From NCBI RefSeq assembly GCF_038396615.1, contig NZ_CP121689.1:1810001-1874000 (forward strand): a stretch of DNA of 64,000 bases. Reading direction: 5' to 3'. Shown here piece by piece: positions 42,805 through 50,533 of the stretch; position 1 is the stretch's first letter, and each line of letters opens with the position of its first letter. Both the position numbers and the translations under genes were made by a program. This DNA comes from Thermatribacter velox (GTDB lineage: Bacteria; Atribacterota; Atribacteria; Atribacterales; Thermatribacteraceae). The notes beneath the pieces are model-generated. The model had not been told where the DNA came from. It saw only the letters and a list, made by a program, of their open reading frames with translations, and did no database searches.

Positions 42805-43840
42805 TTCGTCCCTCACGCCAGGAAACTCGTTTAATGAAAAGATAAAAGAAAAAGGGACCACCAATGAGCGTAGTCCAAACACCAACCGGTATCTCTACTC
42901 CAAAATAAACTCGAATAAGGTTATCCGAAACCAAAAGTAACAGCGCACCTCCCAGAGCCGAAAGCGGCAAAAGATAAAGGTGAAGCGGACCAAAAGCGAT
43001 TCGAAAAATATGGGGCACCACCAGACCCACAAAAGCAATTATGCCTCCTACCGACACTGCTGCAGCAGTGCCCAAAGTAGCCACGATCAAAAGCAAAAGG
43101 CGAAAAGTCTCAGTAGCCACTCCAGATTGACGGGCTACTTTCTCCCCAAGACACAAAACGTCCAGCGCCTTGGCTGAAAAAACACCCACCATAATTATTC
43201 CCACTGCAAAAGGCCAAAGCCACATCACCTCTTTGAGGTGAATACCCACCAGGGTACCCATTAGCCAAAAAACCAGACTTCCCACTTCCTCACCAAAAAG
43301 ATGCTTCATGAAACTTACTCCCGCAGAAAAAACTGAACTCACTATAATCCCCGCTAAAACCAGACTTTCAGTTCGAAAACTACCCCTTCTCCCGCTCATA
43401 AAAAGAACCAGCAAAAGCGAAGCAAGACCGCCCAAAAAAGCAGGAAAAATAGGGTTAGACAATCCCAGATACAGTGCACAGGCTCCCCCAAAAGCAGCTC
43501 CCCCAGAAACCCCAAGAGTGTAGGGGCTGGCCAGGGGATTCAAAAGTAAAGCCTGGAAGATACAACCTGCACAACCCAGAATCAATCCAATCAAAAGAGC
43601 ACCTAAAATACGGGGCAAACGTATATAGAGCACCACATCATGCCACATTTCCTGAGCGGTATCTCTCCCCAAAATAATTTTCCAAACCTCCACTAAGGGA
43701 ACCTCCACAAAACCTTTGCCTACAAAATAAAGAACACCAAAGAGTAAAACCGCCCCAAGAATGAGGATGCAGGACCAGGCGAGAGACTCTCGCCTGGTCC
43801 TGCCTGGCAACTGTCTTCTACGCCCTGCTACGTAAGACAT
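42794..43840 (-). CDS. BtuC/FecCD-type ABC importer permease
   Basis: A 348-residue FecCD-family permease with about ten helices. Recognisable segments are LIGLILGCAGCIFQALLLNPLASPYTLGVSGGAAFGGACAL, the helix VLAGIIVSSVFSAGVSF, and LGTAAAVSVGGIIAFVGLVVPHIFRIAFG, which includes the coupling region. It forms the channel for corrinoid import with the ATPase at 42028. Residues 13-24 are encoded by a perfect 35-nt palindrome (43769-43803) that has no precedent in the family and does not disturb the frame. The ATG is at 43840. Confidence 0.92.
   Translation of the reverse strand: MSYVAGRRRQLPGRTRRESLAWSCILILGAVLLFGVLYFVGKGFVEVPLVEVWKIILGRDTAQEMWHDVVLYIRLPRILGALLIGLILGCAGCIFQALLLNPLASPYTLGVSGGAAFGGACALYLGLSNPIFPAFLGGLASLLLVLFMSGRRGSFRTESLVLAGIIVSSVFSAGVSFMKHLFGEEVGSLVFWLMGTLVGIHLKEVMWLWPFAVGIIMVGVFSAKALDVLCLGEKVARQSGVATETFRLLLLIVATLGTAAAVSVGGIIAFVGLVVPHIFRIAFGPLHLYLLPLSALGGALLLLVSDNLIRVYFGVEIPVGVWTTLIGGPFFFYLFIKRVSWREGRSES
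43769..43803. repeat. perfect 35-nt palindrome at the 5' end of the permease gene
   Basis: Two perfectly complementary 17-nt arms (43769-43785 and 43787-43803) separated by a single base, inside codons of the permease N-terminus. The left arm begins GCAGGACCAGG and the right arm ends CCTGGTCCTGC. It would form a very stable mRNA hairpin about 40 nt after the start codon, or a DNA cruciform or protein-binding site. No T-run follows in the direction of transcription, so it is not a terminator. Confidence 0.9.
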
Positions 43841-43846
43841 AAAGCT

Positions 43847-44740
43847 TTAGAGCTTTTCGACGACTTCTTTCGCGCGTTCCACAAAAATCCTGGCAAAAGC
43901 ATCATATTCCCCCAATCCCTTTAAAACGGTTGACACCAAAAAACCTCGCTGCTTAAGCTGCACTTTCCAGGAATCGCTATGCTCTCCAGCCAAATCATTC
44001 AGAGCATGATCGCCAGCAACCAGCATAAAAGGCGCAAGAACTACTTTCTTTACCTTTTGTGCTTCAAGTTCCGTTACCACATCTTCGAAAGAGGGGAAAC
44101 CCTCTACTGTACCCAGGAAAACATTTTCTCCGAATTCCTTCTGCAACATGAGATACAACATAGAATAAGCAGCCCCTCCAGAATGTTCGCTTCCATGACC
44201 CATCAGAACCAACGCCGTTCCTTCCTTAGAGAGGGTTGGAGCAAATATTTCCCGCAAAGCCTGGACAACCTCTTCATAATCAGAGGGATGCTCCAGTAGA
44301 GGTCTTCCTAAATAAAGCTCTTCAAAAACCGGTCTCCCATATATATCTTTCATCGCAGAAAAAGCTTGGCAAACGCTTGCTACATAGTCGTAAGTAATCC
44401 CTGGAATTACGAAAAGAGGCTGTACCGCAACTTTGTTAAATCCTTCGTCTGCAAGTTTAGCCAGCGCGGTAACGGGACTGTCAATTTTCTGTCCCTTTTT
44501 CTCAAGAGCTTTACGTACCATAGAGGAAGCATAAGCAAGGCGCACTTCCAGCCCTGGAAACTCCTTCCTGGCAAGCTCAAAAACATTCTTAATAGCGGAA
44601 GAAGCGTCCTCATAAGAAGTGCCAAAAGCAACAAGTAACAACGCTTTCTTATCTTCTCTGGACATTCCAGAGCTTACCCCAACCAACAAACACAAAACCA
44701 GCACAATACTTAAAACAATCACCAGAGACCTTCTGAACAT
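43847..44740 (-). CDS. cbiK: exported sirohydrochlorin cobaltochelatase, CbiK-P type
   Basis: A 297-residue CbiK-family chelatase. After a signal peptide (MFRRSLVIVLSIVLVLCLLVGVSSG) the mature protein starts KKALLLVAFGTSYEDASSAIKNVFELA. The metal-binding and substrate motifs are VQPLFVIPGITYDYV and VLMGHGSEHSGGAAYSMLYL, and EVVLAPFMLVAGDHALNDLAGEHSDSWK follows. A signal peptide on this family is known from Desulfovibrio CbiK-P, which acts in the periplasm, perhaps in heme or cobalt handling. It is the first gene under the cobalamin riboswitch and directly precedes the importer. The ATG at 44740 has AAAGGGGG seven bases upstream. Confidence 0.9.
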   Translation of the reverse strand: MFRRSLVIVLSIVLVLCLLVGVSSGMSREDKKALLLVAFGTSYEDASSAIKNVFELARKEFPGLEVRLAYASSMVRKALEKKGQKIDSPVTALAKLADEGFNKVAVQPLFVIPGITYDYVASVCQAFSAMKDIYGRPVFEELYLGRPLLEHPSDYEEVVQALREIFAPTLSKEGTALVLMGHGSEHSGGAAYSMLYLMLQKEFGENVFLGTVEGFPSFEDVVTELEAQKVKKVVLAPFMLVAGDHALNDLAGEHSDSWKVQLKQRGFLVSTVLKGLGEYDAFARIFVERAKEVVEKL

Positions 44741-44765
44741 ACCAATTCCCCCTTTCATGGTTTTT

Positions 44766-44819
44766 GAAAAAACGAAAATTCGCCCTCTGAACCTCGCAGA
44801 GGCCGAAAAAACTTCGTTT
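44766..44819 (-). terminator. riboswitch expression-platform terminator
   Basis: On the minus strand the hairpin pairs TTCG-G-CCTCTG with CAGAGG-G-CGAA around a short loop. An outer AAACGAA/TTCGTTT stem leads into a run of six T residues. The left outer arm overlaps the 3' strand of the riboswitch P1 stem, so ligand-dependent choice between antitermination and termination is readily explained. Confidence 0.8.
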
Positions 44820-44966
44820 CTCAGGCCGGTCTTCTGGCTTGAGGGCTTCAGCCTACTCGGTGCGCCTTCCCAGCTTTTCAGCCAGTGGCTTTGTGCACCT
44901 TTCGTTCCCTCTCACAGCGGCGGGTCCGCACCGGATTTGCACCGGTTTCCCGAACACCTGAGAAAA
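44817..44966 (-). ncRNA. cobalamin riboswitch (AdoCbl class)
   Basis: About 150 nt on the minus strand with the hallmark elements in order: P1 arm TTTCTCAGG, then GGGAAACCGGTGCAAATCCGG and GCGGACCCGCCGCTGT, then GCCACTGGCT and CTGGGAAGGC. The series ends with AAGCCAGAAGACCGGCC and the P1 partner CCTGAGAAA. These match the B12-box and core consensus closely. It lies between a TATAAT promoter and the exported cbiK gene, and is followed by an intrinsic terminator. It should repress the whole cbi and importer operon when adenosylcobalamin is abundant. Confidence 0.97.
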
Positions 44967-44994
44967 TCGCTACTATTCACTTTTAAAATTTTCC

Positions 44995-45027
44995 GCTATA
45001 TTATAGCAAAGTTGGTTTCTAAAACAA
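44995..45027. promoter_or_regulatory. symmetric -10 region for divergent transcription
   Basis: GCTATATTATAGC (44995-45007) is a perfect 13-nt symmetric element. Read on the minus strand it supplies TATAAT (45000-45005) for the riboswitch operon, with a weak TTGTTT 16 bases upstream (45022-45027). Read on the plus strand it supplies TATATT (44997-45002), about 30 nt before the nitrilase-family gene. One AT-rich core could therefore start transcription in both directions. Confidence 0.5.
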
Positions 45028-45033
45028 TAGGAC

Positions 45034-45837
45034 ATGCAAAATATTCGGATAGGAATAGCTCAAATTGAAAATTTACTAAACGACGAAGCCGCTCTGAACT
45101 TGCACCGCCAAATGGTTTACGGAGCTCAAGCAGCTGGTGTGGAAATTCTCTGCTTCCCAGAGCTTTCCCTACATGGATACTCCTTGAATCCAGTCACCAT
45201 TCGACCCTGTGGCCCGAACAGCCCTCTGCTGCAGTCAGTTCAGAAGCTATCCCGGGAAACCAGGATTACCGTCCTGGCTGGCTTCATCGAACAGGATAAA
45301 TCTGGAAACCTCTTCATAGCCCACGGCATCTTTTTCCCCTGGGGCGAAAGAAAAGTTTACCGAAAAACCCACTTAAGCGCGAAAGAAAAACGCCTTTTCC
45401 ATCCGGGCAATGAACTCCCCGTTTTCGAACACCCCGAAGTTTGTTTTGGCATCGCTTTGTGCGTGGAATGGCACCTGCCAGAAGTTATAGCTACCCTGAA
45501 AAGCAAGGGCGCAGAAATAATATTTGGACCTCATGCCACACCTTTCCCGCGAAACAATCTCTGGAATAAATACTTGCCAGCCCGCGCTTATGACTATCGG
45601 GTATTCATAGCCTGTTGCAACCTGTGGTTCCCCAAAAAAGAGAAATCTGGTGGAGGCTTGATAGTCATTAATCCCCGAGGCGATGTGTTAAGGGAACTGT
45701 ATCTTCCAGGAAATCAGTTAGCGGTTTTCGAATTTTCGAAAGCAGAAATCAAACGCTATCATCATCCCAAAGCTGAAAACTCTATGCAACATATCCTCTT
45801 CCAGGACTTGCGCCGCCCTGAACTTTATCGAACTTGA
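45034..45837 (+). CDS. nitrilase-superfamily amidohydrolase
   Basis: A 267-residue carbon-nitrogen hydrolase. The catalytic triad is complete: Glu in ILCFPELSLHGY, Lys in KVYRKTHLSAKEK and Cys in GIALCVEWHLPEV. The usual SGGGLIVINPRGDVL near the C-terminus is also present. Members cleave amides such as omega-amides of 2-oxo acids, N-carbamoyl compounds or glutamine. No neighbour indicates the substrate. It is divergently transcribed from the riboswitch operon, whose cbi genes upstream have no cobyric-acid amidation step in the window. The ATG at 45034 has only TAGGA very near, a poor SD. Confidence 0.88.
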   Translation: MQNIRIGIAQIENLLNDEAALNLHRQMVYGAQAAGVEILCFPELSLHGYSLNPVTIRPCGPNSPLLQSVQKLSRETRITVLAGFIEQDKSGNLFIAHGIFFPWGERKVYRKTHLSAKEKRLFHPGNELPVFEHPEVCFGIALCVEWHLPEVIATLKSKGAEIIFGPHATPFPRNNLWNKYLPARAYDYRVFIACCNLWFPKKEKSGGGLIVINPRGDVLRELYLPGNQLAVFEFSKAEIKRYHHPKAENSMQHILFQDLRRPELYRT

Positions 45838-45921
45838 AAAATCGCAAACACCCTTGACGACTCATACTCCTTGAATTCGAAAAAACAAATTATTTCGCAA
45901 AAAAATTTTCTCCATCAGCGA

Positions 45922-45991
45922 TTGACTTTCCAAAATGTGGAGTTATACTATATATGGATGTTTTAAATTGCATTAATCCTACATATTGGGG
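45922..45991 (+). promoter_or_regulatory. nrdR-nrdD promoter with paired NrdR boxes
   Basis: TTGACT (45922-45927, 5 of 6) and TATACT (45944-45949) or TACTAT (45946-45951) form a good promoter. Two elements resembling the 16-bp NrdR box ACACwATATATwGTGT lie at 45945-45960 and 45976-45991, each about 11 of 16 matches, with starts exactly 31 bp apart, the three-turn spacing usual for NrdR. The first overlaps the -10, as expected for repression when dATP is high. Confidence 0.7.
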
Positions 45992-45996
45992 TTATC

Positions 45997-46464
45997 ATGC
46001 ATTGTCCTTACTGTGGTGAGCCAGATTCACGGGTAATCGATACCAGAGTTGTTGAAAACGGATATGGCGTGCGCAGACGTAGAGAGTGCCAGAGTTGCCA
46101 CCGTCGTTTCACAACCTATGAGCGTTGTGAACGGGAACCTTTAGTAGTGATTAAAAAAAGCGGCAACCGGCAGTTGTTCGACCGTAAAAAAATTCTCAAT
46201 GGGCTTTTAAAAGCCTGTGAGAAAAGACCCGTGTCCACGGAAACTTTAGAGGCCGTAGCCAGCGAAGTCGAGAAAGAGCTCCAGGAAGAGGGCTTTGAAG
46301 AGGTACCTTCTTCATATATTGGGGAAAAGGTTATGGAAAAATTGAAAAAAATTGACCAGGTAGCTTACGTACGCTTTGCTTCGGTCTACCGTGAGTTTCG
46401 CGATGTAGACCAGTTCATAGAAATCTTAGGCTCTCTGGTTAAGGAAAAGGAAAAGGGGGTTTAA
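45997..46464 (+). CDS. nrdR: transcriptional repressor NrdR
   Basis: A 155-residue NrdR. The zinc ribbon has C3, C6, C31 and C34 ([15 protein letters not shown], then [17 protein letters not shown]), and an ATP-cone domain (about 49-139) senses ATP/dATP. It represses ribonucleotide reductase genes when deoxynucleotides are plentiful. It is the first gene of the nrdR-nrdD-nrdG unit, and paired NrdR-box-like sites in its promoter imply autoregulation. The ATG at 45997 follows GGGGTTATC, an acceptable spacing. Confidence 0.97.
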   Translation: MHCPYCGEPDSRVIDTRVVENGYGVRRRRECQSCHRRFTTYERCEREPLVVIKKSGNRQLFDRKKILNGLLKACEKRPVSTETLEAVASEVEKELQEEGFEEVPSSYIGEKVMEKLKKIDQVAYVRFASVYREFRDVDQFIEILGSLVKEKEKGV

Positions 46465-46467
46465 AAA

Positions 46468-48576
46468 ATGGAAGAAACTTATGATCTACTCGCTCCCCGA
46501 AAAGTTCAAAAGAGGGACGGGAGAATCGTGCCTTTTGATAGGTATCGCATCGAGCGAGCTATTTACAAAGCTTTTCAGGCTGTGGGAGAAGAAACAGCAA
46601 GTGTTCCTGAAGAGCTGAGCAAAATTGTAACCACTAAATTGTTTGAAAAGTTCGGTCCAGATGCAACGGTGAACATCGAAACCATCCAGGACTTTGTTGA
46701 GGAAACATTAATCGAAAATGGTTTTTCCAAAGTAGCCAAGGCCTACATTCTCTACCGTCGCAAACGTCAGGAGCTAAGAGAAGCTCTTCAGGCAAGGGTG
46801 GATATAGAAAAAATCGTTCAGGAATATCTTCTGCAAGCGGACTGGCGCACCCAGGAAAACTCCAACACTACCTACTCTTACCCGGGCCTGGTGTTGCACG
46901 TTGCGGGTTCTGTAATGGCTAACTACACTTTAAACCGCATTTATCCCGATGAAGTCCGGGAAGCACACACTAACGCTGATATTCACATTCACGACCTCTC
47001 TTACGGATTAACGGCATATTGTGCGGGATGGTCACTGGAGCAGTTAATCCGTGAAGGGTTTGGAGGGGTAAAAGACAAAATCGCTGCCGGACCAGCCAAG
47101 CACCTCTCCGCCTTGACCGGGCAAATGGTGAACTTCCTGGGCACTATGCAAATGGAATTTGCAGGAGCCCAGGCCTTTAACTCAGTCGATACCTACCTTG
47201 CTCCTTTTGTACGTTTCGATCGGCTTAATTATCGGATGGTTAAACAACTCATTCAGCAGATGGTCTTTGCCATGAACGTGCCTTCCCGCTGGGGAAGCCA
47301 GGCACCATTCATTAACTTTTCCTTCGACTGGATCGTTCCTGAAGACATGCGCGAGCGCCCGGTCATCATTGGTGGAGAAGAACGACCAGACCTGGGTACT
47401 TACGGCGACTACCAAGAAGAAATGGACATGATTAATAAAGCCTTTCTCGAAGTCATGCTGGAAGGAGATTACGAAGGGAGAGTCTTTTCCTTCCCCATAC
47501 CTACTTACAACATAACCCCTGACTTCCCTTGGGAGTCGGAAAACGCCCAACTTTTGTGGAAACTTACCGCAAAGTACGGTGTGCCGTACTTTCAAAATTT
47601 TATTTCTACTGACATGCACCCGGGAGACGTTCGCTCCATGTGTTGTCGACTGCAACTGGATTTACGCACTCTGCGCAACCGTTTTGGGGGCCTGTTTGGC
47701 TCGGCGGACAAAACCGGCTCCATTGGTGTGGTCACCATCAACCTACCCCGCATTGGCTATCTGAGCAAATCCGAAGAAGAGTTCTTCGCGCGTCTCAAAC
47801 GAGCCATGTACATAGCAAAAACCGCCCTGGAAATCAAGCGCAAAGTCATCGAGCGCAATATGAAAAATGGCCTTCTTCCCTATACACGAAGATATCTGGG
47901 CACTTTTCGCAATCATTTCTCAACCATAGGTCTTGTGGGCATGAATGAAGCTTGCCTTAATTTTCTGGGAGTATCCATAGCGCATCCTGAAGGTAAATCC
48001 TTTGCAGTCAAAGTCTTGAACTTCATGAGGGAACTACTCGCTGATTTTCAGGAAGAAACGGGCAATCTTTACAACCTGGAAGCAACTCCGGCAGAAGGTG
48101 CCAGTTACCGTCTGGCACGCCACGACAAAAAGAGATTCCCGGACATTATAACTGCCGGTGAAAACGAACCCTACTACACAAACAGCACCTACCTCCCGGT
48201 TAACTATACTGAAGATCCCTTTGAAGCTCTGGAACACCAGAAAGACTTGCAAACACTTTACACTGGGGGCACTGTCTTCCATCTTTTCCTGCCCGAAACT
48301 CCTCACCCCCAGGCCGTGAAACTCTTCATTAAAAGGGCTTTCGAAAACTACCCCATACCGTATTTGACCATTACCCCTACTTTTTCAGTTTGTCCCAATC
48401 ACGGGTATTTGTCTGGCAAAACCTTTATTTGTCCCCACTGCAATCAGGAAACCGAAGTGTATTCCCGAGTGGTGGGCTACTACCGCCCGGTAAGGCGCTG
48501 GAACCGGGGCAAGCAGGAAGAATTTAGAGAACGCAAAGAGTACCAGCTTGAAAAAGTGAAAGTTTTGGGAGCCTGA
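46468..48576 (+). CDS. nrdD: anaerobic ribonucleoside-triphosphate reductase
   Basis: A 702-residue class III reductase that makes deoxynucleotides without oxygen. The N-terminal ATP-cone (about 10-100) is the allosteric activity site. The large ten-stranded barrel contains the catalytic cysteine regions DVRSMCCRLQLD and MNEACLNFLG. A C-terminal zinc site (CPNH...CPHC) precedes the glycyl-radical motif RVVGYYRPV, whose radical glycine is at about position 670. The stop codon is embedded in a perfect 10-bp hairpin (48567-48590). Full length for the family. It needs the activase NrdG encoded just downstream and is proof of anaerobic life style. Confidence 0.97.
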   Translation: MEETYDLLAPRKVQKRDGRIVPFDRYRIERAIYKAFQAVGEETASVPEELSKIVTTKLFEKFGPDATVNIETIQDFVEETLIENGFSKVAKAYILYRRKRQELREALQARVDIEKIVQEYLLQADWRTQENSNTTYSYPGLVLHVAGSVMANYTLNRIYPDEVREAHTNADIHIHDLSYGLTAYCAGWSLEQLIREGFGGVKDKIAAGPAKHLSALTGQMVNFLGTMQMEFAGAQAFNSVDTYLAPFVRFDRLNYRMVKQLIQQMVFAMNVPSRWGSQAPFINFSFDWIVPEDMRERPVIIGGEERPDLGTYGDYQEEMDMINKAFLEVMLEGDYEGRVFSFPIPTYNITPDFPWESENAQLLWKLTAKYGVPYFQNFISTDMHPGDVRSMCCRLQLDLRTLRNRFGGLFGSADKTGSIGVVTINLPRIGYLSKSEEEFFARLKRAMYIAKTALEIKRKVIERNMKNGLLPYTRRYLGTFRNHFSTIGLVGMNEACLNFLGVSIAHPEGKSFAVKVLNFMRELLADFQEETGNLYNLEATPAEGASYRLARHDKKRFPDIITAGENEPYYTNSTYLPVNYTEDPFEALEHQKDLQTLYTGGTVFHLFLPETPHPQAVKLFIKRAFENYPIPYLTITPTFSVCPNHGYLSGKTFICPHCNQETEVYSRVVGYYRPVRRWNRGKQEEFRERKEYQLEKVKVLGA

Positions 48577-48590
48577 TAAATCAGGCTCCC
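48567..48590 (+). other. perfect stem-loop across the nrdD stop, before nrdG
   Basis: Ten paired bases GGGAGCCTGA/TCAGGCTCCC around a TAAA loop, with the nrdD TGA inside the left arm. No T-run follows; the next bases are AGAGGG, the likely nrdG SD, so the structure can occlude or expose that site. Ribosomes terminating on nrdD would melt it and free the SD, which implies translational coupling rather than transcription termination. Confidence 0.75.
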
Positions 48591-48600
48591 AGAGGGCATC

Positions 48601-49305
48601 ATGAACATCTTTCGGGGATGGCAAAAAGTAAGTTACATCGACTACCCGGCCAGAATCGCTACCTTGCTATTTGTAGGCGGTTGCAACTTTCGTTGCCCCT
48701 ACTGCCAGAATCCAGAACTGGTTAGGGAGTGGCAAGGACTACCTCTTATTGAGGAAAGTGCGGTTCGTGAGTTCCTCTTGAATCGTAAAACCTTTATCGA
48801 TGCAGTATGCATAAGCGGTGGAGAGCCGCTGCTTCACTTTGAGGAATTACTACCCTTTTTGAGATGGGTCAAAAAGGAAGGTTTTCTGGTCAAGGTGGAC
48901 ACCAATGGGAGTTTTCCTGCCAGAGTAGAAGATCTTGAAAAAGAAGGGCTTGTGGATTACTGGGCAATCGATTTTAAACTCCTGCCAGAAAACTATTCAC
49001 TGGTTGCTCCACCGGATTTAAAGAAGAAGGTCCTCGAAACCCTGGAAATGGCCTTGAATTTTCCTCTCCACAAAGTAGAGTTTCGAACTACCATTTACCC
49101 TCCTTTTCACAACTCGAAAATTTTGGAAGAAATGGCTCAATACCTTCGAGAAGCTCCCCTTTGGTACTGGCAAAATTTTCAAAACCAGAAAACTCTATCT
49201 CCAGAGGCACAAAAGGTTGCCCCTTACCCGATAGAAACCCTCAAAGCTTGGGCAAAGGAGATTAACTCCAAACTGGAAAGAGAGTTAGCTTTTGTCCGTG
49301 AATGA
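48601..49305 (+). CDS. nrdG: anaerobic ribonucleotide reductase activating protein
   Basis: A 234-residue radical-SAM enzyme. The 4Fe-4S cluster motif CxxxCxxC is present at C28, C32 and C35 (GGCNFRCPYCQ), followed by the SAM-binding SGGEPLLHF and VKVDTNGSFP. It generates a 5'-deoxyadenosyl radical that abstracts hydrogen from the glycyl-radical glycine of NrdD. It is slightly longer than the shortest NrdG proteins and matches the NrdG-type with a YWAIDFKLLPENY segment. It ends six bases before the convergent PHI gene; no terminator is visible between them. Confidence 0.93.
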   Translation: MNIFRGWQKVSYIDYPARIATLLFVGGCNFRCPYCQNPELVREWQGLPLIEESAVREFLLNRKTFIDAVCISGGEPLLHFEELLPFLRWVKKEGFLVKVDTNGSFPARVEDLEKEGLVDYWAIDFKLLPENYSLVAPPDLKKKVLETLEMALNFPLHKVEFRTTIYPPFHNSKILEEMAQYLREAPLWYWQNFQNQKTLSPEAQKVAPYPIETLKAWAKEINSKLERELAFVRE

Positions 49306-49311
49306 ACATAG

Positions 49312-49890
49312 TCATTCCAGGTTGGCGTGTCGTAGCATCATTTCCTGATACGCTTTTTCTCTCCTATCCCAGATAAGATAGAGTATGCAAGCGTCAAAAA
49401 AGAGAAAAAGCGCGTCTTCAAAACGAGTTCCACTGCCATTTGCAAAAAGCTGAATGCTGGGTGGTGCTTTCTCGCTCTTAAAAGAAACTACCACGTCAGC
49501 AATTTTAGCAAGTGGTGTATCAGCCTTGCCGGTGAACGCAACCACTTGAGCACCAAAGTTCTTAGCCTTTTCACTGAAAAGCAAAACTGAGGAAGTAGAA
49601 CCTGAACCACTGGCTACCACCAGCACATCACCATCACCGATTGCAGGACAATCTACCTCTCCCACAATATACACCCTGTATCCAAGGTGCATGAGTCGCA
49701 TAGCAAAAGCCTTCAAAATCAAAAAACTTCTTCCCCGGGCCCAGAAAAAAAGGCGTTTACTTTTCCACTCCGATGCAACGTCCTTGAAAAGTCCAGATAG
49801 TGCCTTTTGGTCCAAAGTTTTAAGCAATGCATAAGCCTCATCCAGCACTACTTTTAAAACCGAAGAGAAATCAGGTAGATTCGTACTCAT
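49312..49890 (-). CDS. hxlB: 6-phospho-3-hexuloisomerase
   Basis: A 192-residue SIS-domain isomerase that converts hexulose-6-phosphate to fructose 6-phosphate. The SIS core shows FFWARGRSFLILKAFAMRLMHLGY, VVASGSGSTSSVLLFSEKAKNFGAQVVAFTG and TPLAKIADVVV, with the GSGSTS phosphate-binding loop. The gene overlaps its HPS partner by 20 bases, as usual for the ribulose monophosphate module. In non-methylotrophs the pair can run in reverse to make ribulose 5-phosphate. It is convergent with nrdG, with only six bases between. Confidence 0.92.
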   Translation of the reverse strand: MSTNLPDFSSVLKVVLDEAYALLKTLDQKALSGLFKDVASEWKSKRLFFWARGRSFLILKAFAMRLMHLGYRVYIVGEVDCPAIGDGDVLVVASGSGSTSSVLLFSEKAKNFGAQVVAFTGKADTPLAKIADVVVSFKSEKAPPSIQLFANGSGTRFEDALFLFFDACILYLIWDRREKAYQEMMLRHANLE

Positions 49891-50533
49891 CGAGCAGCCT
49901 CCTCAAAAGTTTCAAGGTTTCCTCCGGAGCAGAACTCCTGGTCACCGCAGAGCCAACCACCACCACTTCAGGAGAAAGCGCCTCGAGAACCCGAGGCAAA
50001 ATACGAGGGCTCAGACCACCAGCAACCATAAGAGAAAGGTTGTATTCTTTAAAAATCAATAATTCTTGCAATTCATCAAGAAATGCTACTCCCTTCTCTA
50101 CCACATCATGGGGAACATGGAGGCAAAGGTAATGGGGAGGATGGGTGAGCAAGTACTGGATTTTTTCCTGGTCAGAAGGCAAAAGATCAACAGTATCTAC
50201 AACTACTTTGGCTCCTTTTTCCTGGCAGGCTCTGTAAACTTCTTCCAGAGTTTCCGTCCTTGCACCAGCAAGAACCGAAACTAAAGAAGCACCGTATTCC
50301 ACTGCCATTTCCGCTTCCAGAAATCCCCCGTCAGCGATTTTCAGGTCAGCAAATATGGGAATTGGCTTCTTCAAACATGCTTGCAAAGAAGGTAGTGAAG
50401 AAAGACCATATTTTAAGATAAAGGGCGTCCCTACTTCCAGAATGTCTGCCAGTTCTCCAATGGGAGTACAAAGCTCTTGTGCCTCCTCAAAAGAGACAAA
50501 ATCCAGAGCAACCTGCAAGAGCACTTTCTTCAT
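49871..50533 (-). CDS. hxlA: 3-hexulose-6-phosphate synthase
   Basis: A 220-residue OMP-decarboxylase-fold enzyme that condenses formaldehyde with ribulose 5-phosphate, or the reverse. The signature is ILEVGTPFILKYG and FADLKIADGGFLEAEMAVEYGA, with the D63-x-K65-x-x-D68 catalytic motif and E33. The C-terminal phosphate-binding VAGGLSPRILPRVL and VVVGSAVTRS complete the barrel. A 3-keto-L-gulonate-6-phosphate decarboxylase (UlaD) uses the same fold, but the overlapping PHI gene argues for HPS. The ATG at 50533 overlaps the DUF1015 stop as ATGA. Confidence 0.9.
   Translation of the reverse strand: MKKVLLQVALDFVSFEEAQELCTPIGELADILEVGTPFILKYGLSSLPSLQACLKKPIPIFADLKIADGGFLEAEMAVEYGASLVSVLAGARTETLEEVYRACQEKGAKVVVDTVDLLPSDQEKIQYLLTHPPHYLCLHVPHDVVEKGVAFLDELQELLIFKEYNLSLMVAGGLSPRILPRVLEALSPEVVVVGSAVTRSSAPEETLKLLRRLLDEYEST

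Noticed and set aside
49871-50533. 3-keto-L-gulonate-6-phosphate decarboxylase (UlaD) in place of HPS
   Set aside because: Same fold and motif, but the overlapping PHI gene is the standard partner of HPS; no other ascorbate genes are present.
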